Shown piece after piece: positions 55,388 to 64,000 of a stretch of 64,000 nucleotides of DNA. Each line of letters begins with the position of its first letter. Within the stretch, counting starts at the first letter, position 1. Source of the stretch: Acidithiobacillus ferridurans (GTDB lineage Bacteria; Pseudomonadota; Gammaproteobacteria; Acidithiobacillales; Acidithiobacillaceae); the NCBI RefSeq assembly GCF_003966655.1, contig NZ_AP018795.1, positions 2,125,501 through 2,189,500 of the forward strand, written 5' to 3'. The position numbers and the translations under genes were made by a program. The notes under the pieces are model-generated. The model was not told the origin of the DNA. It searched no databases and saw nothing but the letters and a program-made list of their open reading frames with translations.

Positions 55388-56602
55388 ATGCGCATACTGA
55401 TGCTCTCCGATACCTATATCCCCCGCATCAGCGGGGTCGCCACCTCGATTCGCAGCTTTCGTAGCGGGCTGCAGGGACTTGGACACACGGTGGATCTGCT
55501 GGTCCCCGATTATGGGTCTTCCGTGCCGAGCGATGATTCCGGCATCATGCGTGTGCCGGCTTGGAAAACGGGTTTTTATCCCGAAGAGCGATTGATGCGG
55601 CCTTGGGCACTCCTGCGCATGACCCGTGAGCTGGCATCCCGTGGCTATGACCTGCTGCATGTCCAAACCCCCTTTGCCGCCCATTATATGGGTACCCATC
55701 TGGCCCGTAGGCTGGAGATACCGGTCCTGAGCTCCTACCACACCTATTTTGAGGCCTACATCGGTCACTATTATGCAGGCATACCCAAAATCCTGCGTCT
55801 CGCCCTGGCCCGGATCCCCTCACGTCAGCAGTGCCAGGCGGTGGATGGTGTGATCGTGCCCTCCATGGCCATGGCGACTGTGCTCTGGGGCTACGGCGTC
55901 AATACCCCGATCCGGGTCATCCCCACCGGCATTGATCTGACTGCCCAGACAACGGGGGACCGGTCCGCCTTTCGCGATCGCCACGGCATCGCGGCAGACC
56001 GTTTGGTGCTGCTTTATGCCGGGCGGATCGCTCCCGAAAAGAACATCGCCCTGCTGGTGGAAGTGGTCGGGCACCTGCGCGCGATTTTTCCGGGTATCCT
56101 CTTGCTGCTGGCGGGCGACGGCCCTTTCAGGGAATCCCTGGAACAGCAGGTCGTCGAAAAGGATTTGACGGAGCAGGTTCGTTTTCTCGGCTATCTGGAC
56201 CACGACACGGCCCTGCGGGATGCCTATGCCGCCGCCGATCTTCTGGTGTTCGCCTCGGAAACCGAGACGCAGGGCATGGTATTGCTTGAAGCCCTGGCGG
56301 CGGGGCTACCCCTCGTCGCCATTGCGGCCATGGGTGCTGCGGACTTTGTGACCAGTGGCCGCGGCACACGAGCCGCACCGGCCCAAGCGTCCGGTTTTGC
56401 CGAGGTCTGCGCCGGCATTTTGTCCAATGACGTGCTGCGCGCGCGGATGGCGCAGGAAGCCAGAGAACTGGCCACCCAATGGGCCGAGCCGGCCATGGCT
56501 GAACGCCTGCAGGCGTTTTACGCTGTTGCCGTCGCGGGCGGCAAGTCTGCTTCGAACCCCGCGGGTACATCATCCGTCCCTCATCGCACCAGCTCCAGAT
56601 GA
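55388..56602 (+). CDS. GT4-family glycosyltransferase, second of a tandem pair
   Basis: A 404-residue GT-B enzyme related to the preceding one, starting MRILMLSDTYIPRISGVATS. The sugar-nucleotide half has YAGRIAPEKNI, AGDGPF and ASETETQGMVLLEALAAGLP. AAGGA lies eight bases before ATG 55388. The pair, 33 bases apart, could add two sugars in turn to a lipid; the nearby ugd (UDP-glucuronate) and LpxH-like genes fit envelope glycolipid work, but this is inference. Confidence 0.86.
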   Translation: MRILMLSDTYIPRISGVATSIRSFRSGLQGLGHTVDLLVPDYGSSVPSDDSGIMRVPAWKTGFYPEERLMRPWALLRMTRELASRGYDLLHVQTPFAAHYMGTHLARRLEIPVLSSYHTYFEAYIGHYYAGIPKILRLALARIPSRQQCQAVDGVIVPSMAMATVLWGYGVNTPIRVIPTGIDLTAQTTGDRSAFRDRHGIAADRLVLLYAGRIAPEKNIALLVEVVGHLRAIFPGILLLLAGDGPFRESLEQQVVEKDLTEQVRFLGYLDHDTALRDAYAAADLLVFASETETQGMVLLEALAAGLPLVAIAAMGAADFVTSGRGTRAAPAQASGFAEVCAGILSNDVLRARMAQEARELATQWAEPAMAERLQAFYAVAVAGGKSASNPAGTSSVPHRTSSR

Positions 56603-57174
56603 TCATCCAGATATGCAACGGATACCGCGCGGTCCTCCTCCCGGTCCTCATGATTAGTTAGCGGTTTTTCGAGTTGGTGCCCAAGCACGAATCCCAATAT
56701 TAAATGATGTGTCCATAGAATAATTTATTAATCATTTATCTAATTGATTATTATCCTATTTAATAGCATGGCGAATCTGTTGCGGATCAATCCTGTCGAT
56801 TGGTTGACATTCGGCTGAAAAAGAATTACATCTGCAGCATACAAAACGATAAACGCATGTTAACATATTCGTTACATGCATCTGTTCGGCATCGAGTACT
56901 GATGGAGATGGGTTTTCCATACGCTCTGGTCCCAATCAGGCGGAGTGCCTGTGCGGTGGTCGCAGGACTGCGTATTGCGGTCAAAGGCGAGCAGCGCGAT
57001 GGCCGTAGTTCTTTTGTGAATATGTATCAGTTAGTTACCATGTTTGTGAATGCTAACAAGGCAAGTCGCAGTTCGTAATATTTGGGATATTTCGATGTCG
57101 GGGGATTTATCTTTCGGCGCGAATTGCTAACGAAGTGGCAACAAAGGCAGAAACATCAAAAAGGGAGATCAAAT
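56603..57174. other. Long AT-rich leader before the cytochrome-porin gene
   Basis: About 570 bases without a convincing gene; the one short frame (56800-57078) has no ribosome site or family features. Bases 56690-56770 are strikingly AT-rich for this genome. A possible promoter is TTGACA at 56804 followed 17 bases later by TACATC. The region between could be a long untranslated leader or regulatory region for the cytochrome operon. Confidence 0.45.
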
Positions 57175-58610
57175 ATGAAAATTCAGTCGCGGAGCAGCAT
57201 GCAGTGGAAGCACAAAATTCGTTGGGCTACATGCGCTACATTTATGGTTGGGGCGGCCGCATGTTCGGGCAATGCGCTGGCATTGCCGACATTCGCCCGT
57301 CAGACTGGCTGGTCGTGCGCAACGTGCCATACATCCTATCCTCAACTCACCCCCATGGGTCGTATGTTCAAGCTGCTGGGATATACCAGTAATAATGTTC
57401 AGCGGCAGCAGAAGCTGGAAGCAAAGTTTGGAAAAAGCACCGCACTTCTGCTGATGCGTGTGTCACAGTTTTCGATTTTTTTTCAGGCGAGCTATGCCAA
57501 TGTGGCCGGGGCCAGGAGGCCTTTAATGGGGCGGGGGTATCCAACCCGCCGGGTAACCAGAATGACATTCAATTTCCGCAACAGGTGAGTTTATTCTATG
57601 CGGGGGAAATCACCCCCCATATCGGTGCATTCCTGCATCTGACATACAGCGGCCGAGGCGGTTTCGGTATGGATGACAGCGACATCCGTTGGGCGCACCC
57701 ATGGAACCTGGGTCCCGATCAACTGCTGATCACCGGTGTCGAAGTGAATAATACACCGACCGAGCCGGACATCTACAACACGGTACCAGACTGGTATGCG
57801 CCATTCTCGAGTTCCAAATATAGTGCCATCCGGCAGATACCCACCACCTTTATCGAAGGGGCGCATGGCGCCGGTTATCCTCTTGCGGGTATCGGCACTT
57901 ACGAAGCCTATATTTTTGGGCAGGATAAGGCCAACTGGCTCTACTTCGAGGCGGACGGATACACCAACGCGGACGGTATTGGTGTACAGCCGAACTCCGG
58001 AGGAGCATTCGGATATGCTAATGACGGCAGAATGCAGGGTGTCGCCCCCTATGTTCGTCTGGCCTATCAGCGCGACTGGGGTAACTGGAACTGGGAAGTC
58101 GGTACCTATGGGATGTGGAGTCGCCTGTACGATAGTCCCAACACCAAAGGCGGTCCGGTAGACAGTTTCGATGATTATGATCTGGATAGCCAATTGCAAT
58201 GGCTGGATACGGCGGACAACAGCAATGTCACGCTGCACGCGGACTGGATACACGAGGACCAGACATTTGGTCCAGGTACTACTCTTTCAAGTTCTACAAC
58301 TGGAAATCTCAATTCCCTCAATATAAATGGTTCCTACTGGTACCATGATCATTATGGTGTATCTGGTGGATATCTGGACACCTGGGGTTCTGCCAACCCT
58401 GATCTCTGGGGAACGAGCTATTCCGATAACGGATCTCCGGATACCAACGGAGAATGGATCGAGGCGTCTTATTTGCCCTGGTGGAACACCAGATTCTCGT
58501 TGCGGTATACCATGTTTAACCAATTTCGCGGGCTGACGAACAGTACGGCCACGAGTTTCGGCGCTTCGGCATACAATACGCTTGAGCTGCTGACCTGGAT
58601 ATCATTTTAA
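57175..58610 (+). pseudogene. Cyc2-like outer-membrane cytochrome-porin, one frameshift
   Basis: The gene encodes a signal peptide (to about residue 36), one haem site GWSCATCHTSY (C48, C51, H52) with the follow-on PMGRMFKLLGY, and then about 400 residues of alternating, aromatic-rich beta-strand sequence ending in LLTWISF, typical of an outer-membrane barrel. Length after repair is 478 residues, close to Cyc2-type proteins. The frame breaks near 57520 in GGGGCC; one added base restores AQEAFNGAGVSNPPGNQ and joins the rest. GGGAGA precedes ATG 57175. Cyc2 family members oxidise Fe(II) at the cell surface; the donor here is not known. A sequencing error may explain the break. Confidence 0.78.
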
Positions 58611-58624
58611 GGAGGGGGTGGGCT

Positions 58625-59266
58625 ATGTATCTTGTATTATCATCGAATCGTTTCGCTCCTTCCAAAAAGAAGGGTGTCATTCGCAGTGCCGCCGTAGCGT
58701 TGGCGATATGGAGCGCCGGTCCAGCACTGGCGCAGGTGCCACAATCTGTCCATCAGTCATGTATGATCTGCCACGGCCAGACCGGCGAAAATACCATCTA
58801 TCCGATGGTTCCGCGCCTGAGTGGTCAGCAGGTGCAATATCTGGCATGGCAACTGAAGCAGTTCAAGGCGCATACCCGTGCGGATCAAAATGCGCAGATT
58901 TACATGTGGCCTGTCGCGCAGGCCATGAGTCAGAAGGAAATCCAGTCAGTTGCGAAGTATTATGCGGCGCAATCGCCCATGCACAGCGCATCCTCGCCAC
59001 GTCCCGGAGTCTCCGCGGGTAAGCAGATATTCCTGCAGGGCATCGCTGCGCAGGGTGTTCCCGCGTGTATGGCCTGCCACGCCGTGAACGCGACAGGTCG
59101 AGGGATATTTCCGCGATTGGCCGGGCAGCGATACGCATATATCGTTCAGCAGCTAAGCTATCTGCATGATGGAAACCGGGTGAATCCCATCATGCAGCCA
59201 GTGGCAGAAAAGCTGACAAACCGGCAAATGCAGGATGTGGCGGCTTATCTGTCCGGTCTGCATTGA
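58625..59266 (+). CDS. Dihaem cytochrome c4-type periplasmic protein
   Basis: A 213-residue protein with a signal peptide (cleavage near ALA-QV) and two homologous cytochrome c domains carrying CMICH and CMACH. Distal methionines are available in each domain (VAQAMSQKE and IMQPVAEKL). This is the c4 layout, the class that takes electrons from Cyc2 in Acidithiobacillus. It starts 14 bases after the cytochrome-porin stop with GGAGG upstream, so the two genes form an operon and probably an electron path from surface to inner membrane. Confidence 0.9.
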   Translation: MYLVLSSNRFAPSKKKGVIRSAAVALAIWSAGPALAQVPQSVHQSCMICHGQTGENTIYPMVPRLSGQQVQYLAWQLKQFKAHTRADQNAQIYMWPVAQAMSQKEIQSVAKYYAAQSPMHSASSPRPGVSAGKQIFLQGIAAQGVPACMACHAVNATGRGIFPRLAGQRYAYIVQQLSYLHDGNRVNPIMQPVAEKLTNRQMQDVAAYLSGLH

Positions 59267-59337
59267 GATCAATGAGATGCGGTGGAGGCGCAGATTCTGG
59301 CACGCCCGGTGTGGGCCATGTCAGGTCTGCCGCCATC

Positions 59338-60304
59338 TTATACCAGATGCTCCCCGGCCAGCTTGCAGGGATGGCCCGGATCGCCTGTTTCCACTTGCAA
59401 GGTAGGATGGACGATCTGAAAATGCGCGCGCAATTCCTCACCGATTTCATGGAGCAGCGCATCGCCGGGATAGCAGTCGGGCATGACCAGATGCGCAGTC
59501 AGCGCAGTTTCGGTGGTGCTCATGGCCCAGATATGCAGGTCGTGCACGGCCGTGACGTTGGGTATCCCAAGCAAATAAACCCGTACTGCGTCGATGTCGA
59601 TACCCGGGGGACGCCGTGCAGCGCCAGATGGGCGGAGTCACGCAATAAACCCCAGGTAGCCATCACAATCAACGCGCTGATCAGCAGACTAGCTGCAGAG
59701 TCCAGCCAGAACCAGTGGGTGAACAGCATCACGATCCCCGCCACCACTACGCCCAAAGAGATCGCTGCGTCGCCTGCCATGTGCAAAAACGCCGCACGGA
59801 TATTCAAGTCGCCTTTTCGTCCCGACATGAAGAGCAGGGCCGTCCCCGTGTTGATCACTACCCCGAAGGCCGCCACACCGATTACGACGACACTTGCTAC
59901 GGAGGCCGGGTGCAGCAGCCGCTCAATGGCTTCCCAGGCGATGCCGCCGGTGACCACCAACAGAAAGACGGCGTTCGCCAGCGCCGCGAGAATGGACGAA
60001 CTGCGTAGTCCATAGGTAAATCGCCCCGAAGGGGGCGGTTGGCGAGGGCACTCGCTCCCCAGGCCATGAGCAGCCCCAGAACGTCACTGAGGTTATGGCC
60101 GGCATCTGCCAGCAGCGCGAGGGAATGCCCAAGCACCCCGAACACCGCCTCGGTCAATACGAAGCTCAGATTGAGTCCAATGCCGATCGCAAAAGCACGG
60201 CCATTCACGGGGGCATGACCATGTGCTCCATGGCGGTGCCCGTGATCATGAGGGGGCGCATGGGTATGCGGGGATTCTGCATGATCGGTGTGGTTGTGTG
60301 CCAT
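59338..60304 (-). pseudogene. CzcD-type cation diffusion facilitator, two frameshifts
   Basis: The His-rich N-terminus (HNHTDHAESPHTHAPPHDHG), FVLTEAVFG, LADAGHNLSDVLGL (metal-site HxxxD), the later AAFLHMAGDAAISLG (second HxxxD) and the C-terminal cytoplasmic domain ending KLAGEHLV are all recognisable. The frame breaks at about 60037 (C run) and about 59607 (CCCCCGGG). One added base at each place gives a 322-residue intact CDF exporter for Zn, Co or Cd. GGAGG precedes the ATG at 60304. With two single-base losses in G/C runs and otherwise sound sequence, read error is plausible. Confidence 0.82.
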
Positions 60305-60436
60305 ATGGCATTCCTCCGCGTTTTGGTTGAATATGACTCATTAAAAGCCCTGGCGCCACTGCCGGGATCTGGATATGCCTCTGGCCGATAGTCAGCGCCT
60401 TTTGCATCTGCTGGATCATCCTATGGAGGGAGACGT

Positions 60437-60934
60437 ATGAAAAAATCAGGTTTCGTGGTCATGGTCGGCTTGCTTCTCGGGGCGGGCGCGGGTTGCGCCG
60501 TATACCCCACCGGCTATGATTATTATGCTTATGGGGGCCAAGGGTATTACAGCGGTTACCCTGCGGTTGGCTACTGGTATCCACCTGGTGCTTACGCTCG
60601 GTACTACACCCCGCAATTATATTTTCAGACCCAACTGTGGAACTACTATCCACGGTCCTATTATTACCGTTATTTTGCGGCGCCGCCGCCCCTGCGCCGC
60701 GGCATACCGCTGCCGCCCAGACCGCCCGTGGGTGTACCTTTGCCGCCGCCACCGCGCGTACCCATGGGTGCGCCGGGGGGATTCGTTTCACCTCCTCCGC
60801 AGGCTTTCCCAGGGTACAGGGCGCCGGGCCCGGAAGGGCAGCGGCCACGCTTCGCGCCACCTCCACAGCGCCCCGGGCAGCATTCAGATCGGGGGCCTCC
60901 GGACAAGTCGCGGCGGCCACAAGGCGGTCCCTGA
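60437..60934 (+). CDS. Tyr/Pro-rich putative lipoprotein
   Basis: A 165-residue protein with a lipoprotein signal (VVMVGLLLGAGAGC, lipobox GAGC at about 19). The mature part begins with about 60 residues rich in Tyr, Gly and aromatic pairs, then about 80 residues rich in Pro, Arg and Gly. Likely an outer-membrane-attached, largely unstructured surface protein. GGAGGGAG precedes the ATG. Function unknown. Confidence 0.75.
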   Translation: MKKSGFVVMVGLLLGAGAGCAVYPTGYDYYAYGGQGYYSGYPAVGYWYPPGAYARYYTPQLYFQTQLWNYYPRSYYYRYFAAPPPLRRGIPLPPRPPVGVPLPPPPRVPMGAPGGFVSPPPQAFPGYRAPGPEGQRPRFAPPPQRPGQHSDRGPPDKSRRPQGGP

Positions 60935-61026
60935 TGTCCTTCTGGATAGCCCAGTGCTTTGTCTGGACATGGCCGTCACCATTTGTCACTCGTAATGGGT
61001 AATCTGTTCTGTTAGAGTGCGCTTGC

Positions 61027-61050
61027 CGTCATGCCTCAGTCTGCATGACG
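61027..61050 (+). promoter_or_regulatory. Hairpin in the rhlE leader
   Basis: CGTCATGC/GCATGACG forms a perfect 8-bp stem with an 8-base loop about 90 bases before rhlE. No T run follows, so it is not a typical terminator. It could be a leader structure that affects helicase expression, or part of the end of the preceding transcript. Confidence 0.35.
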
Positions 61051-61136
61051 CGCGTCGCACTGGTCCCTACCTTTATGAAGCGTCTGCCATAGACTGGCGC
61101 CCTTGTGGCGAGGCCGGTGTTTTCGGAGTAAAACTT

Positions 61137-62393
<1,257 letters not shown>

Positions 62394-62512
62394 GAACATG
62401 ATTCTTCCCATCCTGTACTGACGGGGTTATTTTGGTGTGCAACGCCTTGGCATTCCGCCAGGGCTTGCGCCACAATAAGCGGACGATGGGCGTGTCCGGG
62501 CAAAAGGCAGGT

Positions 62513-63244
62513 ATGGACGAAGACAAGGTATCCTCCCGTGTCCTGGTAGTGGAGGATGAGGAAGGCATTCAGGAACTTCTGCGCGTTACCTTGGAGCGTA
62601 ATGGCTTTGACGTTCGCTGTGAGGGCAGCGTCGAATCGGCGGAAGCGGTACTCCAGACCTGGGGGCCGCAGTTGCTGGTGCTCGACTGGATGCTTCCCGG
62701 CAAAAATGGCTTGGTATGGTGCCGTATGCTGCGCCGTCGTGAAGAGACCCGGAAGCTGCCCATCATCCTCCTTACCGCACGCGGTGAAGAGGGTGACAGG
62801 GTGCATGGTCTGGAGTCAGGTGCGGATGATTATCTGGCCAAACCCTTTTCTCCGCGGGAACTGGTGGCGCGGGTCAATGCCCTGCTGCGGCGCAGTTACG
62901 GTGGCACGGCGGCGGGCCGGGTACGGCTTGGCGATCTGCAGGTGGATCTGCGCGCGCATCGGGTCTACGCCGGTGAGGTACAGGTTCATCTCGGGCCTAC
63001 CGAGTTTCGTCTTTTGCGTCTTTTTGTGACCAACCCGGAACGGGTCTTTTCGCGGGATATGCTACTCGATCAGATCTGGGGGCGGCAGAGTTTTGTCGAA
63101 GAGCGTACGGTCGACGTCCACATTCGCCGCTTGCGTCGGGGGCTGGAGCACCACGGTTACGCCCAGATCATCGAAACTGTCAGGGGCGAAGGCTATCGCT
63201 GTAGCGCCTTGGGTTTTCAGCGAGAAGTGGTGGACGAGCGATGA
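62513..63244 (+). CDS. phoB: Phosphate-regulon-type response regulator PhoB
   Basis: A 243-residue OmpR/PhoB-class regulator. The receiver domain has acidic pocket VVEDEEG, acceptor Asp in LLVLDWMLPG and Lys in AKPFSP; the C-terminal winged helix ends TVDVHIRRLRRGLE and TVRGEGYR. ATG 62513 was chosen because the preceding 27 residues are not receiver-like. A PAS-containing histidine kinase follows, matching PhoB-PhoR. Confidence 0.88.
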   Translation: MDEDKVSSRVLVVEDEEGIQELLRVTLERNGFDVRCEGSVESAEAVLQTWGPQLLVLDWMLPGKNGLVWCRMLRRREETRKLPIILLTARGEEGDRVHGLESGADDYLAKPFSPRELVARVNALLRRSYGGTAAGRVRLGDLQVDLRAHRVYAGEVQVHLGPTEFRLLRLFVTNPERVFSRDMLLDQIWGRQSFVEERTVDVHIRRLRRGLEHHGYAQIIETVRGEGYRCSALGFQREVVDER

Positions 63245-63305
63245 CTGGTGTGGCGGCTTTCGCGCATTCAGCAGGCCGCAGCACACCCCGGCATATCTTT
63301 CCGGC

Positions 63306-64000
63306 GTGAAGTACCTCCGTGCCTGGTTTTACCCCTTGGCGCTCTGGGCGTTGATTCCGATTTTTCTGGCCGCCGATGATCTGCACGCCTGGTCCTACCT
63401 CCCACTGGTGATCATCGCTTTCTTGCTAGCGCTCTGGGTCGGCTGGCATCGCCAGCAATCCCTGAATTTCAGCGCTTGGTTCCGTAACCCGTATACCTCG
63501 TTGCCACCGCTGGCGGGGGGGATATGGGAGGAGACCTTTGCCGAGGGCTACCACTGGCGGCGTGATCAGGAGGCGCAGCACCGCCAGCTCAGTGCCCAGA
63601 TCGTACAGTTGCGTGACGCCTTGCAGGCGATGCCCGACGTTGTGGTATTGATGGACGAGCGTGGCCAATTGCTCTGGGTGAATCCTTCGGGTATCCGCTT
63701 GCTGCAACTGCAATGGCCCGATGACGCGGGTAAGCCGCTGGCTTTCTGGCTGCGAACTCCGCATCTGCGCGCCTTTCTCGCCGGCGAAGGGCCACCCAGC
63801 CTGCAGCTCCCGGCCCCGGCAGATGCACAACAGATTTTGGAGGGCATGCGCTATCCCCTCGCCGATGCGGGTGCTTTGGTTATCTTCCGGGATGTGACCC
63901 GTATCCGTCAGCTTGAACAGGTCCGTCAGGACTTCGTAGCCAATGTCTCCCATGAGTTGCGCAGCCCGCTGACGGTAGTGCGCGGTTTCCTGGAAAACAT
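63306..64000 (+). CDS. phoR: Sensor histidine kinase PhoR (3' end outside window)
   Basis: About 231 residues are visible. Two hydrophobic segments (YPLALWALIPIFLAA and YLPLVIIAFLLALWVGW) anchor the N-terminus, then a PAS domain (MPDVVVLMDERGQLLWVN) and the HisKA box FVANVSHELRSPLTV with the phosphorylated His. The start is GTG 63306; no ATG is available in frame and the ribosome site is weak. The catalytic ATPase domain lies past the right edge. Confidence 0.87.
   Translation, partial: MKYLRAWFYPLALWALIPIFLAADDLHAWSYLPLVIIAFLLALWVGWHRQQSLNFSAWFRNPYTSLPPLAGGIWEETFAEGYHWRRDQEAQHRQLSAQIVQLRDALQAMPDVVVLMDERGQLLWVNPSGIRLLQLQWPDDAGKPLAFWLRTPHLRAFLAGEGPPSLQLPAPADAQQILEGMRYPLADAGALVIFRDVTRIRQLEQVRQDFVANVSHELRSPLTVVRGFLEN

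Noticed and set aside
56800-57078. 92-codon frame in the cytochrome leader
   Set aside because: No ribosome site, mixed composition and position inside an AT-rich regulatory-looking stretch.

Overview
The window looks like chromosome of an acidophilic, chemolithoautotrophic proteobacterium of the Acidithiobacillus type. This rests on the Gram-negative core genes (msbA, lepA-lepB-rnc-era-recO-pdxJ-acpS, rpoE-rseA-degP, ttcA, hslO, phoB-phoR), a tmRNA with a proteobacterial tag (ANDSNYALAA), and a Cyc2-like outer-membrane cytochrome-porin next to a c4-type dihaem cytochrome, a pairing typical of iron oxidisers. The genus is an inference. No rRNA gene is present.

Layout. 1-9.1 kb: envelope and housekeeping genes (msbA, fdxA, peroxiredoxin, PHP phosphoesterase, PerM-like permease, rlmB-tatD-metallohydrolase operon), then tRNA-Ala(GGC). 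9.4-19.6 kb: a FIST sensor gene whose last codons have been cut off by a 9,057-bp IS-bounded element. The element is flanked by a 10-bp direct repeat, and the missing FIST codons lie just beyond its right end. Its cargo is a one-strand gene set: MarR regulator, CDGSH protein, YceI protein, membrane protein, VOC dioxygenase-like protein, gallate/protocatechuate-type UbiD decarboxylase, xylose-isomerase-like TIM barrel and a feedback-type DAHP synthase. Read together, these suggest a dedicated shikimate-branch route to protocatechuate and catechol. 19.7-40.2 kb: core genes, including a single-chain CydD-CydC fusion, ygfZ/ygfX/nadB, the sigma-E operon, the lepA-acpS run, ugd, hldA, ttcA and hslO.

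40.3-52.8 kb: tmRNA followed by a defence-type accessory region. First come a DUF1778 antitoxin-like gene and a Fic protein, with a piece of the tmRNA T-arm repeated after them. Then comes a coupled type I restriction-modification operon (hsdR, a shortened KilA-N gene, hsdM, hsdS) continuing by stop/start overlaps into an AAA ATPase and an HNH nuclease that resemble a Septu pair. 52.8-56.6 kb: an LpxH-like phosphatase, a DUF2934 protein and two GT4 glycosyltransferases. 56.6-59.3 kb: a long AT-rich leader, then the Cyc2-like and c4-like cytochromes. 59.3-64 kb: a cation efflux gene, a Tyr/Pro-rich lipoprotein, rhlE, phoB and the start of phoR.

Four loci (the IS110 fragment, degP, the Cyc2-like gene and the cation efflux gene) carry between them five frameshifts. 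Each is repaired by adding one base in a short G/C run. That pattern fits homopolymer under-calling in the assembly at least as well as real gene decay, so these genes should not be treated as dead without resequencing.
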